Part shown: positions 1-6,394 of the stretch, piece by piece
Layout: the number at the start of each line of letters is the position of its first letter
Numbering within the stretch: position 1 is the stretch's first letter
DNA from: Bacteroidales bacterium UBA5206
GTDB taxonomy: Bacteria > Bacteroidota > Bacteroidia > Bacteroidales > Tenuifilaceae
Length of the DNA: 6,614 nucleotides
Assembly (NCBI GenBank): GCA_002412705.1
Contig: DHVO01000203.1
Coordinates: 1,727 to 8,340, forward strand
Reading direction: 5' to 3'
Notes under the pieces: generated by a model
The model's database searches: none
The model's input: only the letters and a program-made list of their open reading frames with translations
Told to the model about the DNA's origin: nothing
Position numbers and translations under genes: made by a program

Positions 1-1442
1 CCAGCAAACTGCGACGCTTGTGAGTATATGTGCTGATAGGTTTGTGTGCTAGGGATAACCTTACGGTCTAGTATAGCAACCTGAACCTTCTTTGTTTCTT
101 TTCCTTTGTCAAGGATTTGAATGATATGGAAACCAAACTGAGACTCAACAACTGTTATATCGCCCTTTTTACCGTTAAAGCAAGCGTCGTTAAAAGGTTT
201 AACCATAACACCCTCGGCAAACCAACCTAGATCTCCTCCCTTTTCAGCAGAACCAGGGTCATTTGAGAAATCCTTTGCTAAAGAGGCAAAACTTGCTCCC
301 TTACGAATTAAGTTCTCAAGGCTATCGGCAGTGCTCTTTGCTTTGTTGTAGGCCTCCTGAGTTTGTCCCATAACACCAATAAGGATATGGCGAGCTTTAA
401 CTGAATCAGGAATAAAGTTAATCTCTGCTACTTTCGCTATTTTGTATGAGTTATCCTCGAAGTATGGTCCAAAAGTATCGCCTACCTTTGCATCAAAAGC
501 CCATGTGTCTAGATTCTGAGAAAGTTCCCCTTTCTTGTAGTTTTTAGCATCGAAAGGAGAGTCTGAGTTTAGGTTAACAAACTGCTTAGCATCGGTTGCC
601 TGAGCAAACTCAGGAGCAATCTTGCTAATCCACTCCTCAGCCATCTTTATATCGCTCTCCGAAGCTACTATTGGGAAAACAACATAAGCAACATCGCGAG
701 ATGCCTTTTGCTCATAGTCGTTTATATGCTCGTTATAGTACTTTTCTAAATCGCCCTTTGTAACCTCTACAGTTGAATCGGGAATGCTAGAGTAAGCTAC
801 ATTAACAAAGCTAAAGTCAACCTTTGTATTTCTATCGGCAAGGGCGCTTTCGGCTTGTAACTTTGTTACATACATACCCTTACGAATAAGGTTGTTGTAT
901 TTGGTGAAAAGGCGCTCAACGCTAATCTCTTTTTCAACAAACATCCAATAAGCCCTTTGGCGTCCTGTTTGATCGAATTCTATATTCTTAAGGAATTGGA
1001 TTACTTGTGCAGGATCAACCTCGCCAGTTTGGGGATTGGCAAAAAGCTGACGAATAATTGGGTGTATATTCTTCCCTTGAACCATATCAAATAGTTCTTT
1101 GGGATGAATTGCTATGCCTAGCTTCTCGTACTCATCAACAAGTACAAGGTCTCTTACAAATTCTTGCCAAACTTGCTCTCTTATTCGCTCTGAGGTTTGC
1201 TGATCAACAGAGTTTTCACCAGAAAACATCTTGTTTATCTCAACAAGTTCGTCCACCTTAGCTTGATACTGCTGGTATGATACTGATGTACCTGCAATCT
1301 CGGCTATTTCCAATTGCGAACGGTTGAATAATGAACCTCCAGAGCTTAGAAGGTCACCAAGAATAAAGGCAACTAACGCAAGACCAATTACAACCGCAAC
1401 TAATACTCCTGCACGGTTTCTGAGTTTCTCTAATGTAGCCAT
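1..1442 (-). CDS. ppiD: PpiD/SurA-like peptidyl-prolyl cis-trans isomerase, membrane-anchored (C-terminus outside window)
   Basis: Periplasmic folding factor that should catalyse proline isomerisation and act as a chaperone for exported and outer-membrane proteins. The frame is open from the ATG at 1442 to the window edge, giving 480 codons; relatives in Bacteroidota are, from memory, about 700 residues, so the rest lies beyond position 1. Residues 1-8 are short and cytoplasmic, and about 9-31 form one membrane anchor (AGVLVAVVIGLALVAFILG). A helical SurA_N-type chaperone region follows, to about 230. A canonical parvulin (PpiC) domain lies at about 349-455, with KARHILI (His352), GGDLGWF (402-408) and FGFHII (His439), so the usual active-site positions are kept. 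Residues about 230-345 may be a second, degenerate parvulin-like domain (inference). The start is supported by the anchor directly behind it. There is no Shine-Dalgarno sequence. A promoter candidate lies in the gap upstream, so it is probably its own transcription unit. Confidence 0.93.
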   Translation of the reverse strand, partial: MATLEKLRNRAGVLVAVVIGLALVAFILGDLLSSGGSLFNRSQLEIAEIAGTSVSYQQYQAKVDELVEINKMFSGENSVDQQTSERIREQVWQEFVRDLVLVDEYEKLGIAIHPKELFDMVQGKNIHPIIRQLFANPQTGEVDPAQVIQFLKNIEFDQTGRQRAYWMFVEKEISVERLFTKYNNLIRKGMYVTKLQAESALADRNTKVDFSFVNVAYSSIPDSTVEVTKGDLEKYYNEHINDYEQKASRDVAYVVFPIVASESDIKMAEEWISKIAPEFAQATDAKQFVNLNSDSPFDAKNYKKGELSQNLDTWAFDAKVGDTFGPYFEDNSYKIAKVAEINFIPDSVKARHILIGVMGQTQEAYNKAKSTADSLENLIRKGASFASLAKDFSNDPGSAEKGGDLGWFAEGVMVKPFNDACFNGKKGDITVVESQFGFHIIQILDKGKETKKVQVAILDRKVIPSTQTYQHIYSQASQFA

Positions 1443-1484
1443 TTAATGTCAGGTTTAATTCACTTGTTCTCTTTTTTGAAGGTA

Positions 1485-1517
1485 CGAATATAGCAATTTT
1501 AGTTTGGCTCTATCAAA
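1485..1517 (-). promoter_or_regulatory. Candidate Bacteroidota-type promoter for ppiD
   Basis: Read on the minus strand there is TTTG (1517-1514), a 21-base spacer, and TATATTCG (1492-1485). The latter matches the Bacteroidota -7 consensus TAnnTTTG at five of its six fixed bases. The -33 element matches fully, and the spacing is close to the usual 19-21. Transcription would start near 1478, giving a leader of roughly 36 nt. A match of this size can arise by chance in AT-rich DNA, but its place in the largest gap, in front of ppiD, supports it. Confidence 0.5.
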
Positions 1518-1528
1518 GTAGGCCTACT
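1517..1528. repeat. 12-bp perfect palindrome next to the ppiD -33 element
   Basis: AGTAGGCCTACT is its own reverse complement. It sits directly upstream of, and shares one base with, the TTTG of the candidate ppiD promoter. On the plus strand six T residues follow at 1531-1536. As an RNA hairpin it would have only four stem pairs around a GGCC loop, so it is a poor terminator. A protein-binding dyad site is possible, but unproven. Confidence 0.4.
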
Positions 1529-1561
1529 GATTTTTTAATATTTGTTAAAATTCGGAGGATA

Positions 1562-1611
1562 GAATTCCCAATAGAACCCTCTGAATAGTGAATTCCTAAG
1601 ATTCAATAGAA
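1562..1611. repeat. Short imperfect direct repeat downstream of the corC-like gene
   Basis: GAATTCCCAATAGAA (1562-1576) is echoed by GAATTCC (1590-1596) plus CAATAGAA (1604-1611), with seven extra bases inserted in the second copy. It lies in the non-coding gap between ppiD and the CorC-like gene. It may be the remains of a small tandem duplication. No function can be assigned. Confidence 0.35.
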
Positions 1612-1634
1612 TAATCAGGTCAATTTCTAAATCC

Positions 1635-2894
1635 CTACCTTAACTTTACTATATGTACCACCTCAATTCTAGTTCCTACCATTTTTAGCACCTTAACCCT
1701 AAAGTTACCCATGGTAATCACCTCACTCTGCAAAGGGATACTTTGATGGTTGGTGAGCACAAACCCGGCTAGTGTGTCATACTCCTCCGACTCTGGTATG
1801 TTCAACTGGTACTCTTCGTTTAGATAATCGATATCGAGCCTTGCAGAGAATATAAACTCATTAGGTTTTACCTGCTTCTCTAAAAGATGCTCATTATCGT
1901 GTTCATCGTCGATATCTCCAAAAATTTGCTCAATAAGATCCTCGGTGGTAATAAGTCCAGCTGTACCTCCAAATTCATCAACCACAATGGCTATATTCTT
2001 GTGCTCCTTAATAAATAGCGTAAGCAATTTATTAACGCGCATAGTCTCTGGAATAAAATCAACACGAATTAGCTTAGACCTTATGCTCTGAGGCTTTTTA
2101 AAAAGATCTTTGGAGTTGATGTAACCCACAATATTATCAATATTACCCTGAAAAACGGGTATGCGGGAATAGTTGGTCTCTATAACCTTGCTCTTAAGCT
2201 CCTCAACCGATGAGTTAATGTCAATAGCCTCAATATCTGTTCTGGGTATAAGGCAATCCCGAACCTTTAACTCCGTAAAATCGAGAGCATTCTGAAACAT
2301 CTTTATTTCCTGCTCGTGCCACGACTCATCGGAGGCTGGAGATACATGTACCTCTGAAATAAACTCACTAAAACTAGAATCACGTAGCAATGGCTCTAGC
2401 CCCTTTGGAGCAACCGGTTTTAGTGTAATGGCTAAGGCTACCGCCCTGGATAGCAGTATTGCAATGGCAACAACTGGGTATAAAACGATATAGAATATTG
2501 CAAAAGGTAATGCAAGAATGTTTAGGGTTTGATTTGGGTAAAACAGGGCAATTTGCTTGGGCAGCACCTCAACTAGAATTACCAAGCCCAAGCAAAGGGA
2601 TATGGCAAGGCTTGCCATACTTAGGGTTGATAACGTGCTTATTAAGCCATTAGCAGAAGCTGCAAAAAACAGCGCACTAATAAGTAAAACAACCGATACA
2701 ACCTTTCCCAGAAGAAGAGTTGTAATAAAATGGTCGGAGTTCTCAGAATATGCGCTGATTAACTTTGACGCAAATGCTCCTTGCTTTTTATCGAGTTCGA
2801 GCCTTAATTTATTTGCATGAATATATGCGTACTCTATTACAGAAAAGAATATGCCTAAAAAAGCAAGTATAGCAAGTACCCAACTACTTCCCAT
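1635..2894 (-). CDS. CorC/HlyC (UPF0053) family membrane protein: DUF21, two CBS domains, C-terminal CorC_HlyC domain
   Basis: Inner-membrane protein of the CNNM/CorC family, often annotated 'hemolysin' and related to GldE of gliding bacteria; characterised members take part in Mg2+ efflux. It has 419 residues, a normal length. DUF21 spans about 1-175, with hydrophobic segments near 4-25, 58-80, 91-112 and 126-158. A CBS pair follows: CBS1 about 211-265 (starting VRDCLIPRTDI) and CBS2 about 276-332, with the signature VVDEFGGTAGLITTEDLIEQ (304-323) and then GDIDDEHD. The C-terminal CorC_HlyC domain covers about 340-418. In DUF21 the conserved PK motif (EVLPKQIA, 109-116) and ANKLR (27-31) are present. 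The usual SGxE and GNN read SVIE (18-21) and GKV (63-65), so the ion site may be altered. The start overlaps the end of the small upstream gene by 11 bp, which suggests translational coupling. The stop is TAG. True haemolytic activity is unlikely. Confidence 0.93.
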   Translation of the reverse strand: MGSSWVLAILAFLGIFFSVIEYAYIHANKLRLELDKKQGAFASKLISAYSENSDHFITTLLLGKVVSVVLLISALFFAASANGLISTLSTLSMASLAISLCLGLVILVEVLPKQIALFYPNQTLNILALPFAIFYIVLYPVVAIAILLSRAVALAITLKPVAPKGLEPLLRDSSFSEFISEVHVSPASDESWHEQEIKMFQNALDFTELKVRDCLIPRTDIEAIDINSSVEELKSKVIETNYSRIPVFQGNIDNIVGYINSKDLFKKPQSIRSKLIRVDFIPETMRVNKLLTLFIKEHKNIAIVVDEFGGTAGLITTEDLIEQIFGDIDDEHDNEHLLEKQVKPNEFIFSARLDIDYLNEEYQLNIPESEEYDTLAGFVLTNHQSIPLQSEVITMGNFRVKVLKMVGTRIEVVHIVKLR

Positions 2895-3069
2895 TACTTA
2901 AACGTTTTCGTCTTCGGGCAAAAAACATGAGTAGTGCAAGTACCGATAAAAGGAAGAACATATACGACTGCTCAAGTCCTGCCTTAGATGTGGCATAAAT
3001 TCCCATACCTAAACAAACAACCGCTAGAATAACCCAAATGGTTTCGAGCACAACTGATAGCTTATTCAT
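2884..3069 (-). CDS. Small protein with two predicted membrane segments (61 aa), unknown function
   Basis: Protein of 61 residues beginning MNKLSVVLETIW. It has two hydrophobic segments, about 6-26 and 35-50, joined by a short polar loop (YATSKAGLEQS), and a basic tail ARRRKR (51-56). By the positive-inside rule both ends should be cytoplasmic, with a hairpin in the inner membrane. I recall similar unnamed small proteins at this place in other Bacteroidota, but no function is known to me. The frame is open further upstream, to 3147, but a start there would put the terminator hairpin inside the gene and add a polar, lysine-rich leader; the internal ATG at 3069 is therefore preferred. It overlaps the CorC-like gene by 11 bp and is probably co-translated with it, so a role as partner or accessory subunit is a reasonable guess (inference). 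Confidence 0.75.
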   Translation of the reverse strand: MNKLSVVLETIWVILAVVCLGMGIYATSKAGLEQSYMFFLLSVLALLMFFARRRKRLSNGK

Positions 3070-3085
3070 CTTACAAGTGTTTTTG

Positions 3086-3117
3086 TAAATGTATAAAATT
3101 GATTGCTTTTTTGCATA
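3086..3117 (-). promoter_or_regulatory. Weak promoter candidate for the small protein-corC-like operon
   Basis: On the minus strand TATG (3117-3114), a 20-base spacer and TACATTTA (3093-3086) resemble TTTG / TAnnTTTG, with one mismatch in each element. It starts at the T-run of the preceding terminator and would give a leader of only about 10 nt. Support is mostly positional: something must transcribe the two genes after the terminator, unless readthrough does so. Confidence 0.3.
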
Positions 3118-3145
3118 AAAAAGGGAGTAGCGTTTAGTTACTCCC
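3117..3145 (-). terminator. Rho-independent terminator after lptC
   Basis: On the minus strand a 7-bp perfect stem, GGGAGTA (3145-3139) with TACTCCC (3129-3123), closes a 9-base loop and is followed at once by six T residues (3122-3117). It starts 13 bases after the lptC stop codon. The orientation is clear: on the plus strand the hairpin is followed by A residues. It should end the coaX-OMP-TPR-lptC transcript. Confidence 0.85.
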
Positions 3146-3158
3146 AAAACATTGCTGC

Positions 3159-3728
3159 CTAGTTCTCCTCATCAACGTAGAAAGAACCAGACATTTTCTT
3201 AATCCGCCAATTCACAAAACGCTCATCGGATACAAAACCCTTTCCAAAAATAACTCCATCGGCAGTAGTAACCTTAACGTTATCGTTGGAGTATATCTCC
3301 TTTTTAGCCTCGTCCCAAAAGAGCTCCTCTGTATTAAGAATATCGCCCTTTTTGTTCATGGCAACTACGTTGTTACGCGCCACCCACAGCTGTTTCTTAT
3401 CGTAGTAAATGGCATAATTTGATGTTAGCTGAGACTCAATGGTTGTGGAGTCGGCATATGTGTAAACGGATATTCCATCAGGGAATTCGGAGTAGGGTTC
3501 CTCGGCAAATTGGTAGTAAAAGGTTTTTGGAGCAAAAACCTTAATCTTAACAATGCCACTCTCGGTATAGGTCATGGTAGAGTTCACACTAGAAACACCG
3601 GGTGTATTCTCCTGCTCGGTAAGTGCATTCACCATTTCAATGTCGGCCTTGCAACCAAAAAATAGGGTAGTCCCTGCAAGAGCAAGGACTACCATTTTGT
3701 ATGAGTATGCTTTACAAATGTTTAGCAT
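3159..3728 (-). CDS. lptC: LPS export ABC transporter periplasmic protein LptC (lipoprotein form)
   Basis: Component of the Lpt bridge that carries lipopolysaccharide from the inner-membrane LptBFG transporter towards the outer membrane. It has 189 residues, similar to other LptC proteins. A basic start and hydrophobic segment (11-25) end in LFFGC with Cys26, a plausible though imperfect lipobox; Bacteroidota LptC proteins are commonly lipoproteins, unlike the bitopic E. coli protein. The LptC/OstA-like beta-jellyroll follows at about 50-182, with family-typical stretches: EEPYSEFPDGI (76-86), SNYAIYYDKKQLWVARNNVV (103-122), GDILNTEELFWD (128-139), EIYSNDNVKV (144-153) and IFGKGF (160-165). 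The start lies 7 bp after the TPR gene stop, so the two are co-transcribed. Met12 is a possible alternative start but would shorten the signal region. The stop is TAG, followed by a strong terminator. Confidence 0.9.
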   Translation of the reverse strand: MLNICKAYSYKMVVLALAGTTLFFGCKADIEMVNALTEQENTPGVSSVNSTMTYTESGIVKIKVFAPKTFYYQFAEEPYSEFPDGISVYTYADSTTIESQLTSNYAIYYDKKQLWVARNNVVAMNKKGDILNTEELFWDEAKKEIYSNDNVKVTTADGVIFGKGFVSDERFVNWRIKKMSGSFYVDEEN

Positions 3729-3735
3729 CCGTTGA

Positions 3736-5070
3736 CTATTTTTCTCTAACGGTGGTTCTTTCGTTAATCCAGCAACCTACGGTATATGAATCACCCGTAT
3801 TTAGATCGTGGAAGAAAATATCGTTTTTAGCAGGGAAGTACTGTGAGTAAGAGTTTAGAAGCTGATCTACCTGAGTTGCAAGAGATGGATCTGCCTTCTT
3901 TGCTTGGATGTACTTGTCGCAAGCAGCCCAGAACACGGTCTTCTTCTCAAAATCATCGGCACCACAATTCTTCTCGGCAGCATAAAGGTTACCAATAAAG
4001 ATGTAGGCATGACCTAAATTTGGATTAACCTCTAAAGACTTAAGCGCTAGGCTACGTGCTTGTTGTGGGTTGTTAAACTCCCTTGCAACAATAGCAGCGT
4101 ACTCAAGAATGTAAACCGATCTTTTTACAGCATCCTCTTCAAGTTCAATAGCCTTATTGAAGTACTCTTCGGCTTTTTTGAACTGATTAATTGAAGAGTT
4201 TAGCTTGGCAAGTTCGTAAGCTAAATCGGCATTAGGCTCTGCTGCAAAAACGTTGGTTCCAGCAAGACGGTATAGCTCAAGGTTGGTACATCCGTTTGCA
4301 CCCATAAGGGCAACAATCTTTTTGCAAAGATCCAAGTTGTTTGGATTCTCATTAAAACGTGGGGTAAACAATGCAACAAGGTTATCGCAGTTTGCCACGT
4401 TAGCCGATGCGAAAACAGCATCGATACCATCCTTAATCTGAGTAAGCTTGTCGTCGTTAGGAGTAGCTTTAATCTGCGCCTCAATTAGCTCAACAGTCTG
4501 AGAGTAAATCTCTATAACCTCATCGGCTTGAAGCTTTTGGTTGTCGTACATGGTTTTAGCAAGTACCATGTATGAGTAAATAACAGATGGCTCAGATTTA
4601 ACTTTATCAATAGTAACAGATTCTTTAATGATATTGTAGGCCTCCTCGAAACGATCGGGATTTAATGCTAGCAGATCGGTACCCTTTTGTCCTAGAACAT
4701 AACCACGTCTGTTAAAGTACTGGATACGCTTATCGTACAGGCTCATTAGAGAGTCGATATACGCGTTTTTGGTAATTGGATCTGGAGCGGTCTCAATATA
4801 GTACTTCAGAATTCTTGCACCTCTAATGTATGTGTTCTGAGAAGATGCAGGGCATATTTGTAGTACTATATTCCAAGGGCCAAAAGCATCCTTGAAATTT
4901 CCTTGCTTGTATGATTCCCCGTAAAGAGAGGTGTTAATTAAACACTTTTCTCTTGTTTCCTTGTCTGCACCATACTTTGGATCTTCTAATTGAGCCTGAG
5001 CAAAACTGCTTAATGAAGCAGAAAGAGCTATCAGTGCAAATAAAAATCCTTTTATTACTTTAGTTCTCAT
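3736..5070 (-). CDS. Exported tetratricopeptide-repeat protein, unknown function
   Basis: Protein of 444 residues with a clear Sec signal peptide (basic MRTKVIK, hydrophobic core 8-20, likely cut after SFAQA near residue 26), so it acts in the periplasm or at the outer membrane. The body is helical. The best TPR units are about 281-314 (ADLAYELAKLNSSINQFKKA and onward), 317-350 and 351-366, and less regular TPR-like helices fill 40-250. Eight cysteines lie in the mature part (43, 73, 228, 249, 261, 369, 384, 433), an even number that would allow disulfides. The C-terminus is not repeat-like and ends with GDSYTVGCWINERTTVR, which I recall as a conserved tail of this Bacteroidota family. TPR proteins usually serve as scaffolds. 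Its place between a barrel protein and lptC suggests a role in outer-membrane assembly or LPS transport (inference). The 46-bp gap upstream shows no convincing promoter. Confidence 0.85.
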   Translation of the reverse strand: MRTKVIKGFLFALIALSASLSSFAQAQLEDPKYGADKETREKCLINTSLYGESYKQGNFKDAFGPWNIVLQICPASSQNTYIRGARILKYYIETAPDPITKNAYIDSLMSLYDKRIQYFNRRGYVLGQKGTDLLALNPDRFEEAYNIIKESVTIDKVKSEPSVIYSYMVLAKTMYDNQKLQADEVIEIYSQTVELIEAQIKATPNDDKLTQIKDGIDAVFASANVANCDNLVALFTPRFNENPNNLDLCKKIVALMGANGCTNLELYRLAGTNVFAAEPNADLAYELAKLNSSINQFKKAEEYFNKAIELEEDAVKRSVYILEYAAIVAREFNNPQQARSLALKSLEVNPNLGHAYIFIGNLYAAEKNCGADDFEKKTVFWAACDKYIQAKKADPSLATQVDQLLNSYSQYFPAKNDIFFHDLNTGDSYTVGCWINERTTVREK

Positions 5071-5116
5071 TGTTATTTGGTTTTGTTAAAACATAATATT
5101 AAAGCCAAAATCCTTG

Positions 5117-6394
5117 CTAGTTATACTTGCGCTTAAAGAACCAGAAATCGTAGAAAACAACACTAAAATTCACCAAACTGTATGATTCTTTAACCAAACT
5201 ATTCGCAGTTGTACCTCTTTGTCCTAGCTCTACCGATAGGTTAAAAGAAGTGTTTGTATTCCGGAATGGTAGTCCAACTCCAAATGTTATGCCATAATTA
5301 TTAATTTGATTATCGCGAAGCTTAACGTATCCAGATGTGGTATGGAAACCAACTCTATAGCTCACTCTCTTTAAGTAGCTTTTAAGGTCGTAGCGATTGG
5401 GAGTGTACTCCAATCCAAACCTAAAGCTTTGAGATTTCTGAAGTGAGTCAACATTATTTACAAAGATTGCTTTGCTCCAATCCTGATATGAGTACTCAAA
5501 GCCTGCAAGCAGCTTATTATCGCTCATGAACGAAACACCAGCACTAACGTTGCGAGGAAGTTTCAACGAGCTCTTGCTTGACTCATCAAAATTTACGGTA
5601 TCCTGATATGATTGGTACTGAATGAACACTCTATCAATACGTTTTGCACCCAAATTAGTTTCATTATCAAGTGTAGCACCAATTATCATCTTCTGCTTTT
5701 TCTCCTTATTAACAAAGAAGGTGGCTTGCAGTCCCAAGTTAATGCTCACATCGCTAACAGTAACACTGGTTTTGCGGTAAGTATTGGCGTACGGCGCATC
5801 GGCAGGAAACTCCATGGATTTTTCGTAGTCGAGACTACCAAACATGTACGAAAGGTTTGCTCCAACAGAAAGGAACTTAAGAGGTTCGTAAGCAAAGCCT
5901 GCATACAGCTTATTTATACCACCATTGCCACTATATATGTAATCGATAATACCAACATTGGTAATTAGGTACGGGTTTGTTTCGCGCTGCTTAATCTCAT
6001 ACCCAACCTGGCTAAAGGGAACAAAACCTAAGCTTATTCCACCCCTTTTGGTAACGGGAAACTGAATTGCCACATGATCCAGGTTTGCTATGCCTGTGCG
6101 CTTACTCTGGGTGGATGTTTCATAAAGTGTACCACCTGCCTCAAATCCAAAATCGAGAATAAACGACATGGTATCCTGAACTGAGTAGGATGCAGGATTT
6201 AGGTAGTTTATACCAAAGGGATTTCTTATTGGCTGAGCCAAACCACCCATAGCCCTTTGCTGGGTGAAACCCTTGGTTTTCATTTCTCCAATGCCATAAC
6301 GAGAGTAAGGAGAATAAGTAGAAATGCTTTGTGCAAACAGGGCACTAAGACTTGCAGCTATTAAAAAAAAGCTAAGCGAGATTTTCTTTAGCAT
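5117..6394 (-). CDS. Outer-membrane beta-barrel protein (FadL/porin-like), unknown function
   Basis: Protein of 425 residues with a Sec signal peptide (MLKKISLSFFLIAASLSALF, cleavage likely after Ala21). The mature N-terminus carries STYSPYSRYGIGE (25-37), then QQRAMGGLA and LNPASYS (65-71), a pattern typical of Bacteroidota outer-membrane barrels in the FadL/OMPP1-like class. The rest alternates polar and hydrophobic residues with many aromatic strand ends (for example KLYAGFAYEP, SVGANLSYMFG, LLAGFEYSYQDWSK, GITFGVGLPF). The end, VVFYDFWFFKRKYN, is rich in aromatics as expected for a last barrel strand, followed by a short basic tail. Its substrate is unknown; a hydrophobic-compound channel or a structural barrel are both possible. 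Its start lies 23 bp inside coaX, which implies co-transcription. It precedes the TPR gene by 46 bp. The stop is TAG. Confidence 0.85.
   Translation of the reverse strand: MLKKISLSFFLIAASLSALFAQSISTYSPYSRYGIGEMKTKGFTQQRAMGGLAQPIRNPFGINYLNPASYSVQDTMSFILDFGFEAGGTLYETSTQSKRTGIANLDHVAIQFPVTKRGGISLGFVPFSQVGYEIKQRETNPYLITNVGIIDYIYSGNGGINKLYAGFAYEPLKFLSVGANLSYMFGSLDYEKSMEFPADAPYANTYRKTSVTVSDVSINLGLQATFFVNKEKKQKMIIGATLDNETNLGAKRIDRVFIQYQSYQDTVNFDESSKSSLKLPRNVSAGVSFMSDNKLLAGFEYSYQDWSKAIFVNNVDSLQKSQSFRFGLEYTPNRYDLKSYLKRVSYRVGFHTTSGYVKLRDNQINNYGITFGVGLPFRNTNTSFNLSVELGQRGTTANSLVKESYSLVNFSVVFYDFWFFKRKYN

Noticed and set aside
1058..1261. Plus-strand frame opposite ppiD
   Set aside because: It is antisense to the SurA_N-like region, which translates without interruption.
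1547..1569. Possible terminator hairpin for the CorC-like gene (AATTC / GAATT)
   Set aside because: Only five A-T-rich pairs plus wobbles and a short, interrupted T-run; not convincing. No clear terminator is seen for this gene.
1443..1634. Possible small RNA or riboswitch in the largest gap
   Set aside because: Apart from the promoter candidate, palindrome and short repeat noted above, no extended stable structure or known riboswitch core was seen.
2459..2820. Two overlapping plus-strand frames opposite the CorC-like gene
   Set aside because: They are antisense to a well-supported membrane domain, have no recognisable motifs and no start-site signal.
3070..3147. 26-codon N-terminal extension of the small membrane protein
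   Set aside because: It would include the lptC terminator hairpin and its T-run, and the peptide is a polar, lysine- and tyrosine-rich stretch typical of translated AT-rich non-coding DNA.
4221..4484. Alternate minus-strand frame inside the TPR gene, and a plus-strand frame opposite it
   Set aside because: The main frame has a signal peptide and TPR helices; the alternate frames are low-complexity Leu/Arg-rich or unremarkable.
5080..5092. Small hairpin GTTTTGTTAAAAC between the barrel and TPR genes
   Set aside because: Five A-T-rich pairs with a three-base loop and no T-run on the coding strand are too weak for a terminator.
5612..5968. Plus-strand open frame of 118 codons
   Set aside because: It lies wholly antisense to the outer-membrane barrel gene, has no domain or signal I recognise, and its cysteine- and isoleucine-rich composition is as expected from a shadow frame.
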